Part shown: positions 1 through 10,952 of the stretch, in pieces
Position numbering within the stretch: position 1 is the first letter of the stretch
How the letters are laid out: each line of letters opens with the position of its first letter
Assembly: GCF_036785885.1 (NCBI RefSeq)
Contig: NC_092323.1
Location: forward strand, 4,504,501 to 4,568,500
Reading direction: 5' to 3'
From: Coffea arabica
Lineage: Eukaryota; Streptophyta; Magnoliopsida; Gentianales; Rubiaceae
DNA length: 64,000 nucleotides
The notes under the pieces: generated by a model
Database searches by the model: none
The model's input: the letters and a program-made list of their open reading frames with translations, nothing else
What the model was told of the DNA's origin: nothing
Position numbers and translations under genes: made by a program

Positions 1-57
1 CCATCTGCACTAATTCCTATTCTCCTGTTCGCCACTGGCCAACTCGTTTTTCTTGGC

Positions 58-2697
58 ATGTTGAAGTTAATTTCTCGTAAGAGCAAAGTGTTGCATAACG
101 TGATGCCACTGCTACTAATCTTGTGGATGGTAATCATCCCGGATCATATTTTATTCGTCAAATGCGATTCCATTAAAGGTCCTAATTTTGCTGCGCCAGC
201 AGTATATGTTTTAGGTGATTCCTTGGTTGATAGCGGCAACAACAATGCTTTGCCAACTCTTGCTAAAGCAAATTTTTTGCCTTATGGTTCCAATTTTCCT
301 ACGGGACCTACGGGAAGATTCACTAATGGAAAAACCGTTGCGGACTTCGTAGGTACAGACACATCCATTCTATTTTATTCTGTTTTCATTTTTTTTTTTC
401 GAACACGATAAATTCTATTATACACCTACACTAAGGAGAAAGGGTGGACTCAAAGGGTTGGGTCAATGGAAAATTCGGAGGGAATTGAATCGCTATCAGA
501 CTAGATATGTGCCTTTGCACCCGTTGGTGAAATTTTCACAAAACCTTGGACAAGAATACAGGTTAAGGGATTCGATCCCTTGACCTACATCCAAGGAGAG
601 CTTTAATGCTCTCCCTGGTGGTAGGAGTAGTTGGTTTTATTCTGTTTTCGTTTTTGGTGGGGGGGAACTTATAGTTGATTCCTTTTAATTACATGTCCTC
701 TTTCCAGCCTCTATATATATATATATAGTCTTGTTCTCATTTATTTATTTGGTTGGCTCATTTGTTCTTTTTTCCAGCTGAATTCCTGGGGTTGCCATTG
801 ATTCCACCATATTTGAGTTTAAGAGGTTTTGCACAAGCAAATCAACCAGGGTTGAATTATGCTTCAGGGTCATGTGGCATTCTTCCTGAGACCGGCAAGT
901 ACATTGTAAGATGTCGAATAACTCTTTCAGCTTCTCTGTAACTCCTATAATTTACCTTTTTTTTTTCTGGTTTGTTTTTCTCCCCCTATTTTTGGCAACT
1001 TCTAAACATAACGGCTAATTGGCATTAAAAAAACAGGCGATGATGAGTTCATGCACTATTGTCAGTTTCTCTTCTCCTTGGATTTTTGTTTATTGCAAAT
1101 TAACTGATGTCTTTGGGAATTATGAGCGAAGACAAGAAATAAATTTTCAAGCCCTGACATTAATTACATTGAATTCAATTATCCAAGTCTTTGAGTGTAA
1201 TCTTAGATGTGTATACCAAAAGCTTAATTGTCACACACACATACTTGCTTATTTGCCATCAAATTAAGCTCCAAACTCAATTATGCTAAAGAGCCTAGGG
1301 GGAGAGTTTCCCAAATTCATAATATGTGCCATTAACTCGATGGTTTTGTAGCGTTTAGGTATGCACCATTCCACTTAAGACGAGCAAGCTTTATCTATGG
1401 AGTTTGGTTTTGTTTTGATGCTAAGGTGCCTAGTTTATTTACCAATATTGCAAACATTCTCAGGGCCAGTGCTTGAGTTTTGGAGAGCAAGTTGATTTGC
1501 TTCAGCTAACAATTGAATTGGAGTTGCCCAGGCTTTATGAGACCAAAGAAAAGCTTGCAACTTACCTGTCAAGATCACTATTTGCGGTTTCTATAGGAAG
1601 CAATGACTACATCAACAATTATCTTCAACCAATATATGACACCAGGACACGATTTTCTCCTCAATCTTTTGCCAAACATCTCGTCGATACCCTCTCCCTA
1701 CAGCTTCAGGTACTCCACCCTTTTCATTCCTGCAGCGCTATCTTATCAAATCTTCTGAGGCTGAAGCCAAGTTTCAGAAATATCAGGGAGCAAACACAAG
1801 AATTTGACCATTCTTCCATCTAATTTTAAGTTTAAAAAATGGCAAAAAAAAAAAAAAGCAAAATTGGTGGATTGGGATTGTGGAGGGGGGGGGGGATGCA
1901 ATTCTGATTTTTTTTTTGAAGGATTTTGTTTCAACAATGTGATTTAAATATTTTCTTCCAACGGATTGAAAAGTAACGAATTTCCAAATCTTGGTGTCCG
2001 CAAAAAAGAAAAAAGGGGGATCCATTACTAGTGGATTATACAATCATTCACACACATTTTTTTTCCCTTTGTTCCGGCAGAGGCTATATCGATTGGGAGC
2101 TAGAAAAATATTTGCGTTTGAAATTGGACCCATTGGGTGTATTCCATCGATTGCGAGGAATATCAAACATAGTGGACAATGCGTAGAAGACATTAACGGG
2201 TGGGTATTACTGTTCAACGACCAGCTGAGTTGGCTGCTGAAGAACCTGAGCTCCCAGCTCCCAGGCTCTAATTTCACTCTTGGTCGGATTCATGGCCTTG
2301 CTTATGATATTGCTAAAAACCCTTCAGCATACGGTAATTTTTTCTCCCAAAACATATTTTAAGTAGACTGCAGGAGCATGCACCGTCGATTAATAGTATG
2401 GTACATACCAGCCTCTCGTACGATCAAGAATTTGAAGATTTTCAAGTATCAACTAACGTTTCTGGATTTATTTTGCTCCAAGGTTTGCGAGATACAAGCA
2501 ATCCGTGCTGCACTACGTGGGCGAACGGGACCTCGGCATGCATTCTTGGCCTACCACCGTGCCCGGACCCAAACAAACACTACTTCTGGGATGGTTTTCA
2601 CCTCACTGAAGCAGTGTATAAGGTTGTTGCGGAAAGCTGTATCTGGAACTCTTCTATATGCAGTCCCAATAGTATTAAAGAGCTGGTAACAGTCTGA
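58..2697 (+). CDS. GDSL esterase/lipase, secreted (5 exons)
   Basis: The product is a GDSL-family serine hydrolase of about 378 aa, the usual plant length. Exons by splice signals and frame are 58-352, 778-905, 1464-1709, 2081-2333 and 2483-2697. The N-terminus has a basic start and a hydrophobic stretch (residues about 15-34), which suggests a secretory signal. Block I is [13 protein letters not shown] with nucleophile Ser about 55, block III contains GSND, and block V is WDGFHLTEA with the catalytic Asp and His, so the catalytic set looks complete. Plant members hydrolyse acyl esters in the cell wall or extracellular space; the substrate here is unknown. The start is the ATG at 58, and the promoter is almost entirely outside the window. 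The five-exon layout is typical of the family. A SINE sits in intron 1. By synteny the likely counterpart is Arabidopsis At5g15720 (GLIP7). Confidence 0.9.
394..634 (-). mobile_element. SINE in intron 1 of the GDSL lipase gene
   Basis: The insert of about 241 bp is flanked by 21-bp direct repeats (373-393 and 635-655, one mismatch) that read as a target-site duplication. On the minus strand it starts with a tRNA-like head, has a B-box-like GGATCGAATCCC near 555-566 and ends in an A tail (the T run from about 394). These are the marks of a tRNA-derived SINE copied through RNA. A decayed relative lies near 43915-43990. Confidence 0.75.
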
Positions 2698-3414
2698 AGA
2701 TCCTCATCATGGTGTTCAGGTGATTAAAATCTTTACAATGCATTTCCCAGATTATTGTAATTGGATTTTCCTTTATCTCTTCAAATTGTGCTCATCCTAA
2801 TTGGCTCATAAATTTACTCTTCTTTTGTAGATCGCATGCACTCAGGGAGTTTGGGGCCTAATTTGTGTGCAGGCTTCAGATCTAGACTGTTTCAGTGATA
2901 GTCAAAGAAAATGATAGTAGTATCTTTATACAAATTCTTGTACGGAACTCGCACTTGGTGCATACAATTTAACAAGGAACGTATATACACATACTGTTGA
3001 TACTTCAAAGCCGATGTATATATACCTTTTTCTCTGGAGAAATGAATCAGAGAACGGAACTTTGTAATAAAAGTAAAAAAAGCCAGAAGGAAGGAGACTT
3101 GTGTAGTCCACTATTTTTATATACAACAGAGCCTTGCAGCGATTTACTAACATGATGTAGCCGCCTTGGTAGTGTCGACGACAACAAAACCAAAACTTAA
3201 TCCACCAAAGGATGACAAAACATATTGAAACTCTAAAAGAAGCAACAAAATTCTACTAGTACTTTACTAGCTATCTCGTGAAACCAAGGAACAAAATAAG
3301 AGGGGTGTGACTTCTTGTTAGGGGGGACTTCACTTGTCAGGGCAAAATTGTGAGGCCTAATCCTAACGACATGTATATATGCAGTGTCGTCGGTCTTAAT
3401 CCTTTGATCAGTTG
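2698..3414. other. Intergenic region between convergent genes
   Basis: This 717-bp stretch separates the stop codons of the lipase (+) and the GLV peptide gene (-). It must hold both 3' untranslated regions. An AATAAA-like signal was not assigned with confidence on either strand, and I see no further gene or repeat in it. Confidence 0.6.
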
Positions 3415-4127
3415 TTAATCAGTGGGCTCGTGATTGTTGATCGGTGGTCTGTGGCGAGGGTGATCTTTTACACCGTAGTCCTTGCGCATGAGGTTTACAA
3501 CCTCATCGGCTGCCTCAAGAAATGCTTTTGAAGCATCTTCATGAGAGCTGGAGGCTCTGGACTTTTGAGACGCACCTGATATTTTTCTCTTATCGTACCC
3601 AAGCTTGTTCTCTCTTTCTGTATTCGATAATTTATCAACCTGCATTTCGCTTCCTCTCAGCCCTTTTCTTCCAGCAATGTTAACCACCTTAGCAGCAGAG
3701 GTCTCCTCACTAAGATCCTGTTTTGCATAACAAGCCTTAATTAGGTCTCATAACACGAGGAAATTAGACTGATATGCCAATTACAGATAATGAGATTATT
3801 ACTAAAAGCCAAAGTATAAGAAGCAGATGCCCACATTTTTAGAAGGTGCATGGCCTTGCGGTGCAATCCCTGCCACCCACTTTCCCTTCCTTCTACTTCC
3901 TGCAGAGAAACAAATTAAGATAGAAAAGAGTTGGCTTAGGTAATTAAACTCTGATAAGTTTCTACCACTGATGAATATTTACTGCTGCTGAGAAAGTGTG
4001 CGTTTACACACACACACACACACATGTATATATATATACCTTCATGAGCACATGCAGTAGAGTACTTGAGAGCAAGGGAAACGATGATAAACCCTATTAT
4101 CAATCCAGCAAATCTTACGGACGCCAT
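3415..4127 (-). CDS. GLV/RGF/CLEL signalling peptide precursor (3 exons)
   Basis: The precursor is about 151 aa. Exons are 4127-4040, 3899-3835 and 3717-3415, and the frame closes exactly (88+65+303 nt). The start is the ATG at 4127; the upstream in-frame codons contain no other ATG. Exon 1 encodes a classic signal peptide, MASVRFAGLIIGFIIVSLAL. A variable, basic and Ser-rich middle follows. The conserved element is at the C-terminus, DYGVKDHPRHRPPINN, then HEPTD. Family members are cut to short peptides, sulfated on the Tyr of the DY pair, and act through RGFR/RGI receptors on root meristem size and gravitropic growth. The donor of exon 2 (GTGGGC) is weak, so that boundary is the least certain. 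Intron 1 carries a CA/TA microsatellite. Synteny points to Arabidopsis At5g15725 (GLV9). Confidence 0.78.
4006..4037. repeat. (CA)n/(TA)n microsatellite in GLV gene intron 1
   Basis: A run of CA dinucleotides passes into ATATAT immediately beside the exon 1 donor site of the GLV gene. Length changes here could alter the distance from the splice donor to the rest of the intron. Confidence 0.8.
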
Positions 4128-5503
4128 GAATGCCTTGATCACTTCACTTCCTTTCACTCATCAACGTCTTTTTTGTTTTTCAACTAGGAAATGGGAAGCA
4201 GCAGAAAGAGCAGAGTGTGGTGGGTTTTTATAGAGTTCCAACTTCAACTTAAGACAGGAGTCAAAGGTAGGGTACGTTGTCTACAACTGGCATTATTATA
4301 ATGCGGTTTCTGCCTAATTTCAGAACTTTGGAAAACTCAAGCGACAGAATATACTACTACAAGTTAAAGATTTTTTTTTTTAATTGAATATAATTAGTAT
4401 AAGAAAAATTAGTATACTTTTTCTGAATATTAAGTAGTCCACCAGAGGTGTAATGTTGCAGAAATTTAAGCCCTAGAATTAGTATTGGAGAGTATGTCAG
4501 TGTCATAAATGAAAGAGTACAAGTGAGATTTCTTCTTAAGATTAGAACTGAATAAGTATGCTAAGGATAGGATATTCTGATCTCTGGCTTCACAAAGAAA
4601 ATTGAGAGATTTGACATTTGAAGTACAGAAAGTTTAAGATCTTTCCAATGGCATCTTTGAAGGTTAATTACTTCATCCGGACTGATCAACTCATTCAACT
4701 ATTTTATGTACTAGTATTAATTAAGAAAAATAGAAACTTCACTCGGTCATTTGAATAAAATGTGTGGGGAATTTCTAGACACAGTCAATGCTGTTTGAAA
4801 ATCAGATTCAGTAATTTGTCAGGTGTGAGCTGTTACTGTTAAATAATACTTGTGGCCGGAATTTTAGATAATGGAGTCAATTAGCAAACCTCTGAGTCAG
4901 AGATTCGTTTCTGAGCATTGGGGAAAATAAGACGTTCGTCCTTGGATACCATACCATCACAAAAAAATATATATATATATATTCTTGATTAAGACGAAGT
5001 TATGTTAATCGCACTTTTACCCAATCATATGCTTAGCAATATAAACTTAAAATGAACACGATTTAGGAAACTATTCTTCATTTTTTGTATAATTAAGCCA
5101 AAAACATATGAAGCAATTTCACATACATTATCAATTGCGTTGAGCGTTGCCTCACCATCGCAAGCAAAATAATAGCAATAATGGTGATAATAATCCTCCT
5201 CCTCCCTTTATCCCATTTTGATAGTTCTAGTTTTTTATTTTTTCAAAACAGTTTAAGAAAAAATAGTTAACTTTGTTGGAAAAGCAAATGCATGTTGCTA
5301 TTTTTATAAAATGCCTTTACATTAAATAGAATACAACTTTATATTAATTATTCATGAAAACTTGAATTGATGGTAAAAAAAGAATCAATTCTCATTGATA
5401 TATTAATATGTTTTGGAAAATTTAAATGTATTAAATGGGGTAGGTTACATTCATAACAATCTATATTAAATAAGGTAGTTTAATTATACTAATAACAATC
5501 TAT
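4128..5503. other. Upstream region of the GLV gene, AT-rich
   Basis: This stretch should contain the promoter and 5' leader of the minus-strand GLV gene. It is AT-rich, with short TA runs near 4967-4980. No ORF with recognisable similarity is present. Confidence 0.5.
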
Positions 5504-6466
5504 GGGCCTGTTTGGAACCTGAGTTTTTTGGGAGTTTGTCTAAAACTTTACTGTAGTGCACTGTAGAAGTTTTTGAAAAAATTTTGTAGAAATTTTTGTA
5601 AGGTGAAAAATTTTGTAGAAGTTTTTGTAGGGTGAAAAACTTTTTTTTTCCTTTTCTTTTTTTTTCTTTCTCTTTCTTTTTCTCTTTTTTTTTCTTTTTC
5701 TTTCCTCTCTTCTTCTTCTTCTTCCTTCCCTCTCCCCCTTCCCCGTTACCTCCGCCACCCCCAGCAACAACTCCACCAATGCCACCTCCCGCCACCCCTC
5801 TCCTCTCTTTCCCCTTCTCCTCCCCTGTGCCCCGCCACCCCCCTCTACGCCTTCGCCCTCTGCCCCGCCACCTCCTCCCCCACCCCTGCAAAAGCTCCCC
5901 TGCCACCCCTCCCTCTCCCTCTCCCTCTCCCTCTGCCACCACCTGAGTTTTGCACATGAGTTTTGCAGCAACAAAAATGATTTTTTTTTCCAATGTTCCA
6001 TCTCCCTCTCCTCTCCTTATCTTGCCGGCAGAATAAGCAGCAACAACCGAGTGTATTTTTTTTTTTTTTTTTTTTTGCAATTTTCCTTCTCCCCAAGCTG
6101 CGGGAGGGGGAAGGTGGCGGGGAAAGGCAGAGGGAAAGAGGGGAGGGGGGAGGGAGAAAGAAAAAAAAAAGAAAAAAGAGATTTTGGAAACCAACATATC
6201 GGTCAAAGGGGGAGGGGAGGGAGAGAAAAAAAAAAAGAGGAAGGCTGGCAAAAGTTGGCCGGAATAGTTACCGGTGCCGGAAGCGGTGGTGGTCGGTTGG
6301 GTGGGGGAGGAAAAAGAAGAAAAGTTGAAGGGAAAGTTTTTTGTGTATTATTTTGAAGTGTGTAAGTAAAAAACTTTGATAAATTTTTTGGGGTTCCTGT
6401 AGCAAAAGTTGTTAAAAAATTAGTAGCTAAAAAACTTGGCCAAAAACTCCACTTCCAAACAAGCCC
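5504..6466. mobile_element. Foldback MITE with pyrimidine/purine arms
   Basis: The 963-bp element has terminal inverted repeats: the left end reads GGGCCTGTTTGGAAC and the right end, on the other strand, GGGCTTGTTTGGAAG, followed by matching GAGTTTTT blocks. TAT flanks both sides, a possible 3-bp target duplication as in PIF/Harbinger-like elements. The inner part is CT-rich (about 5640-5935) and then GA-rich (about 6095-6260), so the whole element can fold into a long imperfect hairpin. There is no transposase. Long lysine- or proline-rich ORFs in it are artefacts of low complexity. Confidence 0.7.
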
Positions 6467-6605
6467 TATATTGAACAAGTGTATTTTAGAAAAATTAAAA
6501 GATAATTATATTTTTTAATTGAAAAGTTGACTATAATTTGGGACAGAGGAAAAAAGAAAACAGGACTATCAAATAGGACGGAGGGAGTTATAATAATAAT
6601 TGACT

Positions 6606-6766
6606 CTGTTTGGATTGTAAATTATTTGAGATATTTTTATTGTAGCACTTTTTATGATGTGATGCATGTGAGATAAAAAGGTAATTGAGAAGATAAAAAT
6701 GTGTGTTGGAAATTGCAACAATGATGTAAGCAAATAAATTTTGACAAATAATCCTCAATCCAAAAA
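6606..6766. mobile_element. Small MITE, TIR TTTGGATTG..ATTATTTG
   Basis: The left end (GTTTGGATTGTAAATTATTTG) and the right end (CAAATAATCCTCAATCCAAA) are inverted repeats around about 115 bp. The inner segment resembles 23945-24090 in opposite orientation, so two family members lie in this window. It has no coding capacity. Confidence 0.65.
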
Positions 6767-7379
6767 TGAACAAGGTGCCGACGCTTGCAGGAAAAAATAC
6801 TAGTGTAGCATTAGATTCTGCGCTGCTTCTCCGACGGGGCAGAAAGAATACACAGCGTGTGCTTGCCAAGCAAGTGTACTTGGAAAAACTTGGGGGGGAC
6901 TTCGGCTGCACTTATCAAGGCACATCATCGAGCACTAGCATGAAATGAAGAGCTGTGGGAAACATGAGCAGGTGATAATTCATAGAATGGCTAACATAGG
7001 TGTCGATTCTTGAGCAAGTTTATGCATTGAAAAACTACAAACTTTACTGTAAGGAGCTTTGGCACCCGAGGCCAGTGGCCATGCATGCCTCCTCCCAACA
7101 TTAGCCTTGTGATCATCCCTTGAGAAGAGCGTTCCCTGTTGTAAAGTCGGTTCCATCATCCCTGCGTGGCCTTCTTCAATCCACTGTACATCTTCCTCTG
7201 TTTTTGGCTCTGATGCTGATTTCTTTGCGAGGAGTTCCTGGCCGCCTTCAATCAAATAAATATTAGTGGTCGGCTATTTGATTCGAATAAAATGATGAAG
7301 GGCTGCTGCTGCATATGGTATTTTCCTTCCTGAATGAGCCAGCCTCAGGAGTCAGGACACAGGAGCGCTCCCCTCCGCC
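6767..7379. other. Unassigned stretch with two short unrecognised ORFs
   Basis: A 60-codon ORF (+, 6766-6948) and a minus-strand frame of about 90 codons (7255-6980, no ATG start) are open here. Neither resembles a family I know, and no convincing splice sites link them to other exons. They may be decayed gene fragments or chance frames. The region lies between two mobile elements. Confidence 0.35.
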
Positions 7380-7389
7380 AATTCCAGTT

Positions 7390-7890
7390 AGGAGTGTGTA
7401 AAATCAAAAAATTTTGATTTACTGACTCGAATTCGAATTGAATTTGGAATTTTGAATTCGGTAATTCGAAATGGAAATTGGAATATCCGATTTCGAATTA
7501 GACGAAATTGGGTCGATTTCGGTAATAGGATTTTTCAAATCGAAATTTTCGATTTCGAATTCACGTTTCAAGATTGAAATCAAAATCGGAATTCGGAATT
7601 CCTATTTTGATTTCAAATCTGTTTTTCATATATATATATATAATATTTATATATATGTAATATAACATTTATAATAATATATATGTAATATATATTATAA
7701 TAATAATTTTTTATATTCTTGAATTTGGTGATTCGAAATTCTTATTCGATTTCAAATTCGTTTTCATATATATAAATATTATATATAATATAACATTTAT
7801 AATAATATATATGTAATATATATTATAATAATAATTTTTTATATTCTTGAATTTGGTGATTCGAAATTCTTATTTCGATTTCAAATTCGT

Positions 7891-7934
<44 letters not shown>

Positions 7935-8264
7935 TATGTATACATATGTAATATAACATTTATATAATAATAATAATTTTATATTCATGAATTTAGTGAA
8001 ATCGGAATTTGCCGAATTCTGAATTGAATTTAGAACGAATTCGAATTTGGTCGGAAATTCTGATACCAAAATTTTGAAAAATTTCGATTTCAAAGTTTTG
8101 AATTACCGATTTTGATTCCGATTCACACACCTAATTGGAACGAATTCGAATTCAGAATTGGTGAATTCGAAATCTAATTCGATCAGAAATTCTAATACCA
8201 AATTTTTGAAAAATTCGGATTCCAAAGTTCCGAATTACAAATTTTGATCCCGATCCACACCCCT
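7390..8264. mobile_element. AATTCG-rich inverted-repeat element with 10-bp TSD
   Basis: The ends are near-inverted: AGGAGTGTGTAAAATC at left and, on the other strand, AGGGGTGTGGATCGGG at right. The 10-bp flanks AATTCCAGTT (7380-7389) and AATTCTAGTT (8265-8274) differ by one base and look like a target-site duplication, a size seen with Mutator-like elements. Inside are tandem AT-rich units of about 128 bp (7721 onward, 7849 onward, and a diverged third near 7989) and a duplicated right end (see 8030-8264). No transposase is encoded. Confidence 0.65.
7625..7990. repeat. Tandem units of about 128 bp and (AT)n inside the element
   Basis: The block GAATTTGGTGATTCGAAATT recurs at 7721 and 7849, with a diverged GAATTTAGTG near 7989, separated by ATATAT/AATAATAAT tracts. 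The spacing of the first pair is 128 bp. A long AT run covers about 7896-7929. Confidence 0.75.
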
Positions 8265-8660
8265 AATTCTAGTTCCTCCAGTACACTTACTACTTAATAT
8301 ATTGCTCGGTGCTCACAAATACTCCAATTTTAACAGGTGTTGATTGTTTCGATATCCTTCAAAAAATTCATCAGGCAACTTGGATAATTTGCCGATGAAA
8401 ATTAAATCAAACGGATGAATGGTGGTCAAGTTGATAAATTGCCGTGTACTTGAGCTCCAGAGAAAAGGCTATGCTGGCTTGTAAGGTGATAGATAGGTTC
8501 TCATCCTCGATCTTCAAGTACACGTAGACGTAATCCACGTAATTAATGAACAAGCTTTGTGCTGTTTTTGGGAATCACAAAATTATAGGAATTAATTACA
8601 TTAACTAGTAACCCTTTTTCTGAATTCACGACACTTCACATGGATGCCACAGTCGTAATT

Positions 8661-9029
8661 TTAAGCGTATCTTACTACGGTATCCTTATCACTGCTGTTG
8701 CTGTTGCTGTTGAGAGTAGTGAACATTAGATTAGAGTGGGACGATACCAAGAAAGATTCTACCCCTGATATTTTATTCCTTGTGCTTTCTTCTGTAAACA
8801 TCTTCTCACTTGCAAACTTTTGGGCACTCACAAAATATCTTTGAAGCTGCTTCTCCGTAAGTTCACAAATTAAAGTAACAACTCCAACTAATGAATTTGG
8901 TAGATATGAGGTTACAGAGTTTTTGAACTGTGAATGCTCAAACCGTTGGCCCGATTTTCGAAAATAAATTGGCCAATTGTAGTCCTTGGACAAAACAACA
9001 AATTCTTCATGGTTAAATGCGACGAGATC
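8661..9029 (-). CDS. Unrecognised exon-like ORF (possible terminal exon)
   Basis: A 122-codon open frame runs from a good acceptor (CTGCAG, exon start 9029) to a TAA at 8661. It begins DLVAFNHEEFVVLSKDYNWP and ends in a Ser/Asn-rich tail partly encoded by a GCTGTT repeat (about 8690-8711). No ATG opens the frame, so if real it is a last exon. I found no matching upstream exon; the next 350 bases upstream are a MITE (9111-9377). I do not recognise the protein. It may be a stranded fragment of a gene. Confidence 0.3.
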   Translation of the reverse strand, partial: DLVAFNHEEFVVLSKDYNWPIYFRKSGQRFEHSQFKNSVTSYLPNSLVGVVTLICELTEKQLQRYFVSAQKFASEKMFTEESTRNKISGVESFLVSSHSNLMFTTLNSNSNSSDKDTVVRYA

Positions 9030-9110
9030 CTGCAGGTAATTTTAGCAGACTTTGTGCTTGGCTCACCCTCCTAGAAGGTAAAAGCCGAACCAGAGAAAAG
9101 TTATGCTGAG

Positions 9111-9377
9111 GGTGCGTTTGAGTGCAATTGATAAAACTGAAATCTGAATTGGTTAAGTCATGAATTCGTTAAGTTTTAAATGTAATAATTTCAGTGTATA
9201 TCACATTCGGTCATAAACGAATAGCTTATCACTTAATTTTGGGAGTAAGTTTTACCTGTGAAATTCAGTGCCGCTTAATTTATCCAGATGTTCAACTTTT
9301 AGTTATCAAATGGTCTGAATATGTTAAGATTTGAATCCATTAAGTTTAAGTGTTGAATTGGACTAACAAACAGGACC
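9111..9377. mobile_element. MITE of about 267 bp
   Basis: The left end GGTGCGTTTGAGTGCAATT is the approximate inverse of the right end (other strand GGTCCTGTTTGTTAGTCCAATT). The interior is rich in TTAAGT/GAATT words typical of plant MITEs. I could not settle a target-site duplication, and there is no coding capacity. Confidence 0.6.
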
Positions 9378-10952
9378 TTAGATGATTATATCGCCCAAAT
9401 ATATGAGTGACACGTATGACTACAATCTAAACTACATTATTATGCTCTCTTTGACGATAAAAAAAATAACTGCTTTTGTAAGGAAAATCTGGAAGGAGTT
9501 GTACTTCACATGTTTCTCATTTGAGAACTCACCAACCCAATAAAATGATGCCCTCACATAAGCAGTTGTCAAACCACTACTTACAAAGCAGCATCAGCGG
9601 GTGACTGAAACCTAAAGAAGATATTCAGGCACGCAAGTCTGACATTCCCTATCACTTAACTCCTTATAACCAGCCTTCACTGAATTTAGAATAAATGAGA
9701 GACACCAGCACAGAAAGAGTAGAAGCACTCGGGAGACCAGTATTAAACATATTAGCTTCTTTGATCCTCGACTCGACATTTTTCCTTGACATCAACCAAG
9801 AATGTTAGACGGTAGGGTATGTAGAAAAGGTTTGTGCAAGAGGGAATTATCCCACTTTATGCAAAAATTTTCCCTATTTGTGAGTTCATATTTCACTATT
9901 CTTTTGATTACGAAGAAACAGGATTTGCAATACAGCTTTGAGGCTACAATAATAAGGTCAATTCTTATTTAAGGACAGAGAACGGCACAACCCAGAAACT
10001 GACAAGTGCGAAAGGACAACAAATAAGGTAGGTTAGTCACATTTATGCCTTCCTATAGCGAAAATCAAACGGTGGGATTATGGCCTGATGCTAAAGGTCT
10101 CTAATTCACGTCCGACTACTTTATGTATCAATACTGTTACAGTCCGACTATATGTTAGAGTATGTCCCCTTTACTCAATGCAGCTGCAAAGTTCTGAAAC
10201 AAGCCAGAAATCTAAAATGACCATGTAGTTTCTCTCCATAGACAAAGGTTCTGAAGACTATCTGATCAGAAAGAATGACAATTATAGGGCATCTAGGAAC
10301 AAGAGTTAAACAATAAGCAGTTAAATCTTACTTCCCATCACGAAATTATTGAACACGTAAAAAAGAAAAGCACAAATCAGCAGTGATCCCCTAGAATGAG
10401 CTTTTTATTGATTTAAAGTTACCATGTATATCCAATTTCAGTGACCTGTGAACCATCGCCAATGGGCTTACCAAATCTAAGCGAGAAGATGAAATTAAGA
10501 GCAACCAAATGAAACTAGGAAAGAGGAGAAAATGGCAAAGTATCTCAAAAAATGAAGCAGAAATTTTAATCATGCAACAATCTAAACAGATTATTGACAT
10601 GGAAAACTAAAAGATATTAACAAAGTAACCACATAACCATATAAATGGCTCATCATGGTTGTATGGCAAATGGAGAATTAGCTTCTTGCATTCAGAAAGG
10701 CTGCCTAAAATGTGGGACCGCATTGTCTTTTATACACAAGTTTAACAACAAAATTTCTTCATCACCGTTAGGCTCCAGATTTGACCATTCTAGGTGCACC
10801 TCTGATGGTACTTCATGCCTGTACTGCTCCAACATTAAAGGATGAAGCAACAACCTCCAAAGCCGCAGCACTAATCAAAATGGACTATAGCTTAGAAAGA
10901 TGTACTACTAAAGACAGGCTTCAACGTATTAATTTAAAAACATGGTACCAAA
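9378..10952. other. Downstream region of the F-box gene
   Basis: The part next to 10952 must contain the 3' untranslated region of the minus-strand F-box gene. No other gene, repeat or RNA was recognised. Short ORFs at 10391-10600 and 10645-10845 have no family resemblance. Confidence 0.45.

Noticed and set aside
540-570. tRNA gene suggested by a B-box-like palindrome.
   Set aside because: No cloverleaf could be drawn. The word belongs to a SINE with an A tail and target-site duplication.
5484-6251. A 255-codon minus-strand ORF rich in Lys, Glu, Gly and Pro, plus several plus-strand Phe/Pro-rich frames.
   Set aside because: They lie inside the CT/GA arms of the foldback element and reflect low-complexity DNA, not a gene.
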